A stretch of DNA of 64,000 nt from Aspidiotus rigidus (taxonomy: Eukaryota > Arthropoda > Insecta > Hemiptera > Diaspididae), in the NCBI GenBank assembly GCA_035079385.1, contig JAVHKY010000061.1, forward strand, positions 124,001 through 188,000. Reading direction: 5' to 3'. The position numbers were made by a program, and so were the translations under genes. Under the pieces are notes generated by a model that was not told the DNA's origin, searched no databases, and saw nothing but the letters and a program-made list of their open reading frames with translations. Shown here piece by piece: positions 46,206 through 57,456 of the stretch (positions are counted from its first letter, which is position 1; each line of letters opens with the position of its first letter).

Positions 46206-47040
46206 TTAATAGAATCAACATTTCAATCGCAATTTCATTGAAATAGAACATGTAACTTAACAATTGGTTCAATGGAAAATAATTGAAAACATTTCTCAAT
46301 AATTAATTTGATGTTTTGTTATTAATTTGAAAAATTATCGGGATTATCATAGAGTGATCAGAAGAATTGTGAAAAGAGGAAGCAAAACAGTATTCTAATA
46401 TGGAGAATTCAGCAGAGACCGAGTGTAGCGCGTTATACACATTTCCCATTTCTTGTACACACATTCCTATGAAATGAGCGAAAGAACGTGAATTTAAAAA
46501 AAGACCATTTAAAAAAAGATCATTTAAAAAAAGATCCGAAGAAGGAAAAAAAAAAAGAAAATTAATTTCAGTGGGCCGCGTCACGGCCGACTCTAATGAA
46601 GGACGGATAAACTAACTTGACAACGTCGCGCATGCACAATTTGTAGGCCGGCGTTTTCTACACACGATTATGGAAAAACAGGAGAAAGACAAGTTCATCG
46701 TAGATTTGCGCGTAGTATTTGATTTTGAAATAAAAGTAATTCCATATATAACAAGCTACGTAGTACTAGAGTCGGCGTGAATTAGATCATTATTACAAAA
46801 ATGTATTATACCCTATTCACGCTAAGAAAGGATAGAAGTATGTACCTCAAGAAGGGAACGATAGATTAAAATTACCTGGAGAGTTCTGGTCTCAAGGTAG
46901 TATTTCTATCCTTTCTTAACGCGAACGTATGTATCAAGAAGAAACTTGTAGAACAAGCTGGAAAAGGTTTGTGCACAGATCTCAGATGTCTTTGGCTATT
47001 ACCTATTTTAAGCAATCATTCAGTCTTTAGTGTTAATTTG
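46206..47040. other. Unassigned DNA with two small repeats
   Basis: 46568-46675 shares about 110 bp (CACGGCCGACTCTAATGAAG) with the complement of 53585-53680. A 110-bp hairpin element lies at 46816-46925. Confidence 0.5.
46816..46925. mobile_element. Small MITE/hairpin, 110 bp
   Basis: TTCACGCTAAGAAAGGATAG at the left and its near complement at the right (CTATCCTTTCTTAACGCGAA), about 22 bp with two changes. No coding. Confidence 0.7.
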
Positions 47041-47640
47041 ATTCTCTCTCTGCGCTAAAACCCAACTAGAAAGTAGAAAGTAGGACCAAGTACAAATTAA
47101 AATTGAATTGAGGATTACAAAGCTAGGATATCGCATTCACAATCAATTTTTGATCATCCTATTTCCTACTTCTCTATTTGTAATTATTCATTTCATATTC
47201 TCGCGTTGTAAGACATTCCCTTTCATTTGTATTCAATTTCATTCATATTGTAAGAACCGCCTTTTCAAGAATTCACATCACATCTTTTTGATTCTATTTG
47301 TAAAAGCTAACACTCAAAAATTAATAAACAATAATGACCTGAAGTAACCACTGTTGAGTTCAAACAACGCTGATATTACACCCTTCCAACAATATTGTCA
47401 TTTTTGTCATGAGATAAGAATGATAAGTAACACAAATTGTAACATCACGTAGAATTGAAATCCTTGATTAATTAATACTACCCACAAACTTCATTTGTCT
47501 GCTCAAAACCCAATAATGTAATTAGCATACTACCGTACCTTTGTAGTCAACTTCAAAGTAAGTATAATTTGAAATTCAAAATTGAATTGCGGATCACGAA
47601 GCCAGGATACCGTATTTGCAATCCATGATCGACTTTCAAG
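47041..47640 (-). repeat. Dispersed repeat R1, minus copy
   Basis: Starts AAAACCCAACTAGAAAGTAG and includes TTGATTAATTAATACTACCC and GTAGTCAACTTCAAAGTA, nearly identical to 44515-45190 and 48845-49360. The following 47640-48240 segment is also repeated at 51410-52110. Confidence 0.85.
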
Positions 47641-49364
47641 TCATTCTCTATATTTTCACAGACTTTTGATAGGGAATACAACATGTACATTGCGAAATAT
47701 TTATTTATAGATGATATTTAGCTCCTAACTCAAGCGTAAGAACCGGTACTAAATGTACCTTACTCGTATACTGCAAGTTAAAAGAATAAAATTTCGATAA
47801 TTATTCAACCAAAGCCAAACTGTTCATACCTCATACTTTCCAGTTAGGTATTCACGTTCTATGGAATAGAACTACAAACTCAGATTGGAGACTAGAATCA
47901 TTGTAATTAGGTACCGATTTTTTTTATCACGATACCAACGATCATTCATTTTATATTTTGCTCTACCTACCTCTTCACCATTCACATCGTTTAGACCAAT
48001 TTGAAGGATTCATACTTCATCACTCTCATTCTTTTCCATCGCAATTAAGACGTTTAGTTCCATTTGTAGTCATCTGATAATCATTAAAATGAAATAAACT
48101 TGCAATTTAAACATATCAAATTTATTGTAATACCAATCTTTTCAATTTGCGAACGTTCCATAATAAAGACGCTAGATATTATTTTTAGGTGGTTCCTACA
48201 TTAACGACGGTCGAACACAATCAAAATGAAAATTAATAGACAAATTTCCTCTGACGTCATACAAATGACAAGAATACCCGTTCCGGTGTTTATGATCTGA
48301 CAAGAGTACCCGTTCTAGTGTTTTTGATTTGGTTGCTCCCATAAGAATACACGGGGAGCAAAGATCTAGGTATAAATATACAAAAACTACACGGTGAACT
48401 TGACGTTAAAATTAGTATTTTCAATTTAGATGGTTCCTAGAACGTGTTCATGTACTTTTGGTTACTAAGAAATGGCTTATTTCCAAATGGTAACACTTCA
48501 ATCTTTGCTCCCTATGTTATTCTTATGGGAGTCAAAAGTCTCCTAAGCCACCGTGGCAAAACTGATTCCTAACTATGACGTAGGCAGGAAATCGGTCTAT
48601 TGCAATGATAACACGCAAAGAGCCACAGACTCGAGACTATACAGCATACGGCACACTTGACTGTGACGTCAGCGTCTTAACTGAGCCGAAAGAAGAAGAA
48701 GAAACAAGTACCCCGCGGGCGGGGTGTTACGAGGGTCGGCGAATGACTGAGTCATTTCTGATAAGAAAAATATGGATTGAGATGGCGGTACTATTGAGAT
48801 CGACACAAGGTGCAGGAAAATAAAAATGATAAAATCTTTGTGCGCTAAAACCCAACTAGAAAGTAGGATCAAGTACAAATTAAATTTGAATTGAGGATTA
48901 CAAAGCTAGGATATCATATTCACAATCAATTTTTGATCATCCTTTTTCCTACTTTTTTATTTATTTCATATTCCCATCGCGTTGTACAACATTCCCTTTC
49001 ATTTGTATTCAATTTCATTCATATTGTTGGAACCACCTTTTCAAGAATTCACATCACATCTTTTTGATTCTATTTGTAAAAGCTAACACGCAACAATTAA
49101 TAAACAATAATGACCTGAAATAACCACTGTTGAGTACAAACAACGCTGATATTACACCCTTCCAACAATTGTCATTTTCGTCATGAGATAAGAATACCGT
49201 AATAAGTAGGTAACACAAATCTTAACATCACATAGAATTGAAATCCTTGATTAATTAATACTACCCACAAACTTCATTATTTTGTCTGCTCAAAACCCAA
49301 CAATGTAATTATCATTTTTGTACTACCGTACCTTTGTATTCAACTTCAAAGTATATGTATAAAT

Positions 49365-49847
49365 CAGGGCTTGCATAATAACAGTTATTTTTCGGTGGTT
49401 AACCGTTATAACCGAAATGAAAATACCAATTTTGACCGATTGACCGTTAACCGTTGTAATTCACAAGCGATCTTGACCGATTGACCGTTAACCGTTATTT
49501 TTTCTGTTATAACTGTTATTTGACCAAAATAAATTTGAAGCGACAGAAAAAAAAATTGGTAAAAAAAAAAGAAAAAAATTTTTCCAGTTGATTCTTCGGA
49601 GTTTGGACCTAAGAAATGTACAGGGAGGAAATCGCGTTTTGAGATTCCTCAAAGACTATTAAAGATAGAAACTTGATATTGAACAATGAAAATGTCGAGG
49701 TGGATACTTTTCATTTAAAAAAAAAAAACAGTAAGAGAATCGGTGCACTAGAAGTCGAGATCGAACTGTCAAAAGACCTGTGTTTTTCTATGAAAACAGG
49801 GGTGCCGTGATCCCCCAAAGCCTACGAAGATTTCGCCCCCCCCCCCC

Positions 49848-49878
<31 letters not shown>

Positions 49879-51316
49879 ATAAGCAAAAAAAAAAAAAAAA
49901 AGCCCCCCCCCCCTATAATGTTACGAGAACCAAAGAAAAAACCGCCCCCCAGAATTTCCTACGAAGAATTATCTTCAAAAAAGTGGCTTCACGGCACCCC
50001 TGGAAAATATGTCATATAAGAAATATGTAGGGAGGGAATCGCGTTTCGAGATTTCTCAAAGACTATTGAAGATAGAAACTCGGAACTAGAATGAGAATTT
50101 TCGGCGATTAGGTATTAAAAAATGGGGAAAAAAATTTTTACAGTAGGTAAATATGTATCGAAATTTTTACATCGAAAAAGAGAAAAAAGATCTAAATAGG
50201 TTGATCTGAACATAAAGAATTATAAAAATTTCACATTATGCTGCACTAGCATGTTAGATTCTGTCTTATTTTATTTTCTGGTTAGTTCACGCTTCAATTA
50301 GAGCACAAGATATTGTGAAGTTACAACTATATAGGCAGTAAAGAAATTTTTTCAATTCATAATTATTTAAATTATTGTTTCTCAAATCACCAAATTTTGT
50401 ATAAAAAATAACTTTTCCTACAAATTATAGGTTTTTGGAAGATTTCGGATTTTATCCCCATTTTCGGAGTTTTTCGGAGAAATAAAACTTTTTTCTTGGG
50501 CTCAGAATACCATGAAATGAACTTCTATTTGATTTTCAGAAATTTGCCCTTTAAGGAAATTATGCGACAAAAACCAGGGAATCCGGGCTCTAGTCATAAT
50601 GTTTAATGTTTTTTCTATTAAATTTTTGTTTTCTGAATCCAAAAATATACAAAATCTAGAATTACTTGAAAATAAGGTTTTTTTTAATTTCCATCTTCTG
50701 TGATAAATTCTAATTTTATTTTGAAGAGAATGAATTTGCTAACTCATTCAGCTATTCCCTAATCAATCATCATCATTTCATACATCATATTTTTGAAAAG
50801 TTTGCAAACTAAAACCAGGGCCTGACTAAAACTAGGTCTAGAAGGGAACTGTTCAAACGTTCAAAGTATTCAAACTCTGAAGTTTGAACTTTCAACTTTT
50901 GAAGTAGCCTAAAGACTAATGAGTAATGAGACATTAACAAGAAGAAAACTAGAAATAAGAAAAGTAGAAAACAAAGAAAAAAATATTTGCAATCTGTGAA
51001 TTTGGAGACTGGAGAGTGACGAGTCACGAGATTGTCGAGTTTGTCCACTATCTAGTATCTAGAGGTACTGAGGTAGTAACAATATTGAATTATTTTCTAA
51101 ATTGTGTGATTTTTCGATGCATATGTGTTTTTAACCGTTATAACCTAAAAATATATATTTTTTAACGGTTATAGCGGTTATATCGGTTATAACAGTTAAC
51201 CGTTATAACCGTTATATTTTCCCACATTTTGACAGATAACCGATAACCAAAAAAATTTGGGAGGTCATTTGACCGATAACCGTTAACCGTTAAAAAAATT
51301 TCGGTCGCAAGCCCTG
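49365..51316. mobile_element. Non-autonomous hAT element, 1952 bp, with 8-bp duplication
   Basis: Ends CAGGGCTTGC and GCAAGCCCTG. GTATAAAT flanks both sides (49357-49364, 51317-51324). Both subterminal regions have many AACCGTTA/ACCGTTATAACCG boxes, as expected for hAT transposase binding. Two diverged copies of AATCGCGTTTTGAGATT(C) lie at 49632 and 50039. A smaller hAT-like MITE is nested at 49797. There is no transposase frame. Confidence 0.95.
49797..50002. mobile_element. hAT-like MITE, 206 bp, nested in the 1.95 kb hAT element
   Basis: CAGGGGTGCCGTGA at the left and TCACGGCACCCCTG at the right, perfect over 14 bp. Flanked by GAAAA on both sides (only 5 bp). The interior has long C and A homopolymers (49837-49918). 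Confidence 0.85.
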
Positions 51317-51864
51317 GTATAAATTGAAATTCAAAATTGAATTGTGGATTACAAAGCCAGGATACCGTATTTGCAATCCATGACCAACTTTTAAGTCATT
51401 CTGTTCCCTACATTTTTACAGACTTTTGATACAGAATACGACACCTGCATTGCGAAATATTGATTTAGATGAACTCAAGCGTAAGAACCGGTGCTAGAAA
51501 CTAGAATAATGTACCTTATAGGTTTTGCAAGTTAAAAGAATAAAATTTCGATAATTATTCAACCAAACTGTTCATACCTCATACTTTCCACTTAGGTATT
51601 CACGTTCTATCGAATAGAACTAAAAACTCAGATTGGAGACTAGAATCATTGTAATTAGGTACCGATTTTTTTATCACGATACTCAACCATCATTCATTTT
51701 ATATTTTGCTCTATCTACCGCTTCACCATTCACATTGTTTAGACCAATTTCAAGGATTCATACTTCATCGCTCTCATTCTTTTCCATCCCAATTGAGACG
51801 TTTAGTTCCATTTGTAGTCATCTGATAGTCATTAAAATGAAATAAACTTGCAATTTGAACATAT

Positions 51865-51997
51865 GTGACCCCGTCTACAGAAACCCGGCTTAGCGTTGAA
51901 TATCGATCAGGAGGGAAGGACCTTTTACCGAGGAAGGAAGATTCCTTTCTCCTGATTCTAATTGAACACTAAGCCGGGTTTCTGTAGATGGGGTCAC
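51865..51997. mobile_element. Palindromic MITE M2 copy 1, 133 bp
   Basis: GTGACCCCGTCTACAGAAAC to its complement, with arms of about 60 bp. ATAT (or TA) is duplicated at the borders. The neighbouring repeat copy at 48110 shows the empty site AACATATC. Copy 2 at 59698 is in the opposite orientation. Confidence 0.9.
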
Positions 51998-52149
51998 ATA
52001 TCCTATTTATTGTAACACCAATCTTTTCAATTGGCGAACGTTTGATAATAAAGACGCTAGGTTTTAGTTATGGTTCCTACTTAAAGGACGGTCAAACACA
52101 ATCAAAATGCAAATTAATTGCAATGATAACAGGCAAAGAGCCAAAGACA

Positions 52150-52390
52150 CCAGACTATACAGCATACGGCACACTTGACTGTGACGTCAGCGTCTTAACT
52201 GAGCCGGAGGAAGAAGAAGAAAAAAATGATTACAATACGGTCGGCTAGCGCCTGCGCCGACCCTAAAAAGTGATCACAATGTGGTCGGCCAGCGCCTTGG
52301 ATCATAAGGCTAGCGCCTGCGCTGGCGCCGACCCTAAAAAGTGATTACAATACGGTCGGCTTCGGCTAGCGCCTGTGTCGACCTTAAAAA
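52150..52390 (-). repeat. R1 head with three GC-rich sub-units
   Basis: CTGTGACGTCAGCGTCTTAA, then three copies of a unit like CGGTCGGCTAGCGCCTGCGC followed by CGACCCTAAAAAGTGAT. The highest copy number of this sub-unit in the window. Confidence 0.88.
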
Positions 52391-52725
52391 ATGAACGATT
52401 CTCGATTTTTTGAGCTCGCAGTTTCGTTCAGATCGATCGAGTAGTCAGCGAGTTATTATCGTTTGAAAATAAAAAGTCGAATAGAGTGGGAAGAGTGCTC
52501 ATGTACCGCGCTTCGCCCTCTGTCTGACTTTGCATTTTGAAATGTTTATACCTACCTAACTCATTTTGTTTATAACTCGTTTCAGTTTTGTTTATAACTC
52601 GTTTTGTAGTTCATCGATTGTAGTTGTAGTTGATCGATCGGAAGTCGGAAGGAGACAAAGCTTGAAAAATCGAAAATCGTTCACTCTTTTGATGTATGCA
52701 ATCATTTTTCCCTGACTCACACTGC
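52391..52725. mobile_element. Relative of the 35801 foldback element
   Basis: AACGATTCTCGATTTTTTGA at the left, its near complement (AAAAATCGAAAATCGTTCACT-type) at the right, and the loop phrase CCGCGCTTCGCCCTCTGTCT shared with 36090-36110. Ends are less clear than in the other copy. Confidence 0.55.
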
Positions 52726-52737
52726 GAAAGTGCGCTT

Positions 52738-53378
52738 TTGGCGTACTGATTTTAGAAGCGAAAACATCTGTTTGCGCTCGCGTTAGCTATAGCGCTTGAA
52801 AGTGTGATAACGCTACTTTTCTGTCCTCTCCACTTACTTTTCTGTCCTGTTGTAACTTTGAATAATTGTTGCGCTGATATCACTACAGAATGGTCAATGA
52901 TGAACTATGAAGAATGAACGTACAAACATTACAGTTCCCAATTGAAGTTTGACGAGTATTGGGACCGGGCATACTGTAGGATCGCTAGCGTCGCCTATGT
53001 AAAATACCTAGAAAGTACTGATAAGCGAACGGTGATCGTGACTTGAAACCAAAGGTGATTTTTTAGTTTTTCTTAAATTTCTCCAAAAATAATGAATTTA
53101 GGCGTGTACTTGTAAGGAACAAAATTGAAGAGTGGAAAATTTTCTTTCAGATGATCATATTTTTGAGAGATTTTTAAAAATTCAAAAATTTTGCGCGATG
53201 CTAGAGCTGCCCGTCCGAATAATAACAGCTTGTAATAAAGAAAGAATGAAATTAGGAATAAAGAAGATAACGTAACGAACAAAATGATGTTTTTATTTAT
53301 TCATAAGTCTAATCTAGTTATCACAACGACGACGACGGCGTTTTCGCTTCTAAAATCAGCACGCCAAAAGCGCACTCT
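52738..53378. mobile_element. Element with 38-bp inverted ends
   Basis: GTGCGCTTTTGGCGTACTGA at the left, and the complement of GTGCGCTTTTGGCGTGCTGA at the right; the match extends through TTTTAGAAGCGAAAAC. The interior is non-coding. Confidence 0.7.
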
Positions 53379-53412
53379 TGGCAGTATTCGTTATAAAAAA
53401 TATCTTCCAAGA

Positions 53413-53502
53413 CAAGGAGCGAGCGACTTGAATGACTCGTTCGGCTTGCTTCGCTTCCCAACGTACCGAACTCGTCATTCAAAGCGTCGCTTTCGCTCCT
53501 TG
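53413..53502. mobile_element. 90-bp hairpin element
   Basis: CAAGGAGCGA ... AATGACTCGTTCGG pairs with CCGAACTCGTCATT ... TCGCTCCTTG, leaving a loop of about 20 bp. Confidence 0.75.
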
Positions 53503-53758
53503 GCATGAAATATACTATTTCGCGTGATTGAATACAATTCATAAATTAACAATATTAACATTATTGTATTTTGGGTGTTTTTTCCCTAAGCGTGTGTAGC
53601 AACAGCCGTCCTACACGACGCGTTGCCAAATATCTAGTTATTTGGCCTTCATTAGAGTCGGCCGTGGCCGCATACACTTAGACTATTGACAATCATCTAC
53701 GACGAATAATGATTACAGTCGAACCTCAATAAGTCGTACTCAGATAAGTCGAAAAAAT

Positions 53759-54756
53759 TGCCGGTACACGTTTGCGCAAATTGGCGTATTTGGGGGAAAA
53801 GGGAGATGCACCGATTGCGCAAACGAGATGTATACGTTAGCGCACATGACATATGTACGTTAGCGCACACGACGTTTAAACGGTTGGCCAGGAAGATGGA
53901 AGCACGAAAGCGCAAGTGAAATGTGTGTGTGGAAAATGGCTGCGCTCGTTTTTTGGTCTTGCGTATCTTCCTCCTGATGAAGTTTATGAGGGGTTTACGG
54001 ATCTACTTGAGGCAGCGCCCATTGAAGCTGAGGACTTCCTAGAATAATTATTGGACAATTACGTACGGGATGACGCCAAGTTTCCGCCCTCTCTGTGGGC
54101 AACGGCTCCATCAGACGATCGCGATCCTCGCACAACAAACGCCGTTGAAAGTTTCAATTCACATTAATATAATGCTCAGTTTTATCATTCCTCACCGCAC
54201 ATACATTTAGTTATCGAGACTTTGCAAGAAATCCAAGTGTCTACAGACCTTATTCATAATTCAATTCGACGAAGCCGCTGTAACCCGCGCGCCAATGAAA
54301 ATGACGCTCGCCGTCAACTGCTTAAGGACGTTTATGGCGAGTTCAGACGTGGTGAATTTACCTGGCTGAGGTACCTACGAATTGTGGGGTATCACTGCCA
54401 GCCTAAACAGAAGAAGGGTAAAAAACGAAACTTCCAAAGTAATCAGTAACCGCCGTTTTTGTTTAATACACATTTTGTTGTGATGTTCTTATAGACCATT
54501 GTAGTATGTTTATACCTGTAGATCTATGTTGACGTGTTCTATCGGCTGCTTTCGAAGAATAAATTTTGAATTTGCGCAAACGTGTACTTTAGTCTTGTGC
54601 GCTAACGTTAGTATGCCTTGTGCGCAAACGTAACTATGTCTTGCTAACGTTAGTATGCCTTATACGCAAACGTAACTATGTCTTTTGCGCAAATGGACAA
54701 ATCGAATTTGCGCAAACATACCATTTTTGTGTCAAATTTGCGCAAACGTATACCGC
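53759..54756 (+). mobile_element. MULE-3, 998 bp, with 9-bp duplication
   Basis: CGAAAAAAT flanks both sides (53750-53758, 54757-54765). Ends are CCGGTACACGTTTGCGCAAA and its near complement. Both ends contain four to seven TTTGCGCAAACGTA or CGTTAGCGCAC boxes. It encodes the end of a MULE transposase. A 9-bp duplication is the Mutator standard. Confidence 0.93.
53942..54449 (+). pseudogene. MULE transposase C-terminal fragment, two in-frame stops
   Basis: A single frame reads YLPPDEVYEGFTDLLEAAPI, stop, LLDNYVRDDAKFPPSLWATA, RTTNAVESFNSH, stop, then LQEIQVSTDLIHNSIRRSRC and RRGEFTWLRYLRIVG. This is the FLYWCH-type MULE tail: Y-(V/I)-x-D-D-A-x-F-P-P-x-x-W, T-T-N-A-x-E-S-(F/W)-(H/N), L-x-x-(I/L)-Q. 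The DDE core and FLYWCH finger are missing. Frame conservation outside the two stops suggests a fairly recent death. Confidence 0.87.
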
Positions 54757-55491
54757 CGAAAAAATAGCCAAGTGGAACAAATTAATCCGGTCCCGACGCA
54801 TTCCCATTCAAATGTGTACATTTCTTGTCGCCGCATATTGAACACAACAATGGCTAAGTTGAACTAAAAATTATTCACTTTTACCTCTAAAAGTCGAACG
54901 TTGTAACTTAGGCAACTCGAACTTCCCCTCAGGAACTCGAACGTTCAAAATGTACACGTAACTCGAACGTTTTGCCTTCTCAATCAATTCTTCCCGTAAG
55001 AACTTGCAGTTCCTGACCCACCCGAACACCATTTTTATTGAATTTTAGTCATCAGTCAATTGAAGTGTGCTAAAAACATGGCTCCTTCTGAATTTTCATA
55101 TGTACACACTTTATTCTTTCTAAAGAGAGATGAGTAAGTCGAATTTTTTCTAGGTCGAATTGTTCCTTGCTCCTAGTCGAACTTCAAGAACTAGAAAAAT
55201 AGCTAACTGGTACAGTTTTTTCGGTCCCTTTTGGATTTGACTTACCGAGGTCCTGTACATATATTTAAAAAAAACTAACATCTAAGCAACACACACGTGT
55301 GTTGCACTCCAGCGGGGTTTCACTAATAAGCAGGTTTTGATAACAAGCTTGACATACCATAGGTATATGTATTTATTGTGATAACCGTTTTGAATCAACA
55401 AATCATTATCAAACAAACACTCGTACCTAGCCTATGAAAAATAATACGCCTCGTCATTTACATATAGGTAAGAACTCTTTCTACAACTTAC

Positions 55492-55613
55492 TCGTTGCCG
55501 AGTGAGCGTTTCAGGGATGGAAAGACTCTCAGAGTCAGGAATGTCGCGAAATTCTTGAATTTGTTTCAACTTTTTCCTCTCCTCTTGCAAATGATTTGTC
55601 GACTCGATGATGT
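55492..55613 (-). CDS. Gelsolin-like exon g: repeat 2/3 linker
   Basis: Two bases plus 40 codons, after TTCATTCCAG and before GTAAGT. The preceding exon leaves one G, so the joined codon is GAC (Asp), as needed. It reads IIESTNHLQEERKKLKQIQE, a charged probable helix, then DIPDSESLSIPETLTRQR. Little is conserved in this linker across gelsolins, so the assignment rests on splice borders and phase. Ends phase 0. Confidence 0.68.
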
Positions 55614-57065
55614 CTGGAATGAAGTAAGATATCAAAGTTGCAAGTGGTGGGTATATAAGTTACCAAGCTCTATTTTGCCAGCTTATCAATGTTCCTGTTG
55701 TGTACACACTGTATAGATTAAAATTAGAGTTCTCGCTGTACAATTACAGCAAACCTTCGGTCTTTTTTTCTCGAGTAAAAAGTACCCCAGCCGATCAAGG
55801 ATGTATTCATTAGATAAGTGCATGAACATAAATATCACCGTTCTGTGTTATTACGCTATGTAGCGGCTGTATCACTCGACGCAACACGCTCGCCTAATAC
55901 CTATACCGGTAGCATAGTACACCTCGTATACCCTGAAAGCATAATATGTACAGCCCATCCTGAATTTTGCCAATTTTGCGCTACTTCTTTCAACAATTTC
56001 TTAGCAAAAAATCTGTTTACGCATGTTAAAATATATATTTTTAGAATCGTCTCGACGAGTAGAATCGTTTACAGGTATAATATATAAGGAATTTGAAGGT
56101 AGTGGGATAAGTACCGTTACCATCTTGTCTCAGTGTTTTGACCCAGAGGCGGATTTACGGATACATTTTTTTTTTTTTTTGGGGGGGGGGAGGGACGTTC
56201 CCCCTGTTCCCCCCGTAAATCCGTCCATGCTTATCACTGTCGGTGGCTGAATTCGCACCATGCAAGAAAAAATATTGTTGCGTCTTCTCATGCACCACAT
56301 TGCACTGTATACTTATAAAACGTATCACCTGAGTATCCGAGAGCTGATTGACTCACAAATCCCCACATACTAATATAAAATAGTTACACGAAGCAGTACT
56401 GGTGGAGGGGCGCATACACAGAATTTCAAATTAGATAGTGATACACTAAAGACATGAGACATGACAAAATATTTTCCGGGTTATCGAGAATTAACATCCT
56501 TCAAACTACTGCTGTTCTGCTACAGACAGAATAAACCGATTGAGTCCCATGGCGTTAAATGTGGCACTGGGAGTGGCTTATAATTATCATCCTTTCCCCG
56601 TCGGTAACCAAAACGTCCATATTGGACCCAATCGGCTTATTTCTCGCCAACTGTTGATGATAACGTCGTTTATGTATTGTATCGGTGGTCTGTGTTACTA
56701 TATGGTCTAAGGAATGCACCAACGTACTACTCAACATGTTTTTTAGTAGGTGGAACATGGGTCAAACGCACAAATGCACCAAGGGAAGGCGCACCAACTT
56801 GCTGTATTCTAGCATTGCAACTCACTGCGTATTTTTGATAATTTGATGCAAATGATGGCTTGCAAATGCCATGTTTGAGTAAACGACAAGAAAAAAATTT
56901 ATATGAACAAGAAAAACAAAAGAAAATGATCAACAAGAGGATTGAAATTCAAAATTTCGCTGCGCGCATTAGACGTAAGTACCTGGGGAAAACACAGATA
57001 AGCGCGGGAGAGAAAAATTTCAATACATACTCAAAGTAAGGACCTACGCCAAGCCGGTGACCTAC
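55614..57065 (-). other. Intron between gelsolin-like exons f and g
   Basis: No coding frame. Contains a small inverted element at 56144-56229. Confidence 0.55.
56144..56229. mobile_element. Decayed hAT-like MITE, 86 bp
   Basis: CAGAGGCGGATTTACGG and CCGTAAATCCGTCCATG are inverted with three changes, around T and G homopolymers. Similar ends to the 44931 element. No clear duplication. Confidence 0.6.
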
Positions 57066-57249
57066 CTCGAAAAATGGTCACTATTTTCGCGTTTGGCTCA
57101 TTATTTACAAGCCATTCTTCAGCTTTTTCTTTGGCCGTTAATTTTTGTTCCTCTGAAACATCAACCCCGCAATATATATATATTGTGTCCAACAAATTGA
57201 GAACGATGCATAAATCTTCTCTCTCAGCAAAGTCAACGGAATCGTCTTT
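57066..57249 (-). CDS. Gelsolin-like exon f: core of repeat 2
   Basis: 61 codons plus one base, after a good polypyrimidine tract (TTTATTTTTTTTGTGTCATT) and AG, ending at CGAG|GTAGGT. It contains LCIVLNLLDTIYIYCGVDVS followed by EEQKLTAKEKAEEWL, matching the repeat-2 pattern (D-x-F-I-L-D-x-x-x-x-I-Y-x-W-x-G-x-x-S-x-x-E-x-x-K-A). The position normally Trp is Tyr here (YIYCG). The end (NNEPNAKIVTIF) fits the strand after the long helix. Confidence 0.83.
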
Positions 57250-57456
57250 CTGCAATGACACAAAAAAAATAAATAGAGAGGTTAGTACCTATACATACAG
57301 GTTAATTGATGCAGTGACTAAGTGAATAAGGATCGGATAAAACAGCCAACACTCAGGCCCCAACAAATTTCATACACAAAAATAAGTATTTCTAAAGGCA
57401 AATTTCAAAATTCAAACTACCGCGGCTTTGCACGCATACCCCTGTAGTACACAAAC

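Larger units (their letters stand above)
48600..52150 (-). repeat. Dispersed repeat R1, minus copy split by a hAT element
   Basis: Left part 48600-49364, right part 51317 onward; together they match the uninterrupted copy at 47041-48240. A head at 48650-48690 carries TGACGTCAGCGTCTTAACTG. Confidence 0.82.
53716..55255. mobile_element. Pogo/Tc1-like non-autonomous element, host of MULE-3
   Basis: CAGTCGAACCTCAATAAGTC begins and GAGGTCCTG ends it, between TA dinucleotides (53714-53715, 55256-55257). Both halves carry many AAGTCGAA/AACTCGAACGTT words. Such ends are typical of pogo-like elements. About 530 bp remain when MULE-3 is removed. No transposase. Confidence 0.72.

Noticed and set aside
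49780..50019. Lys/Pro-rich plus-strand frame
   Set aside because: Produced by C and A homopolymers of the nested MITE.
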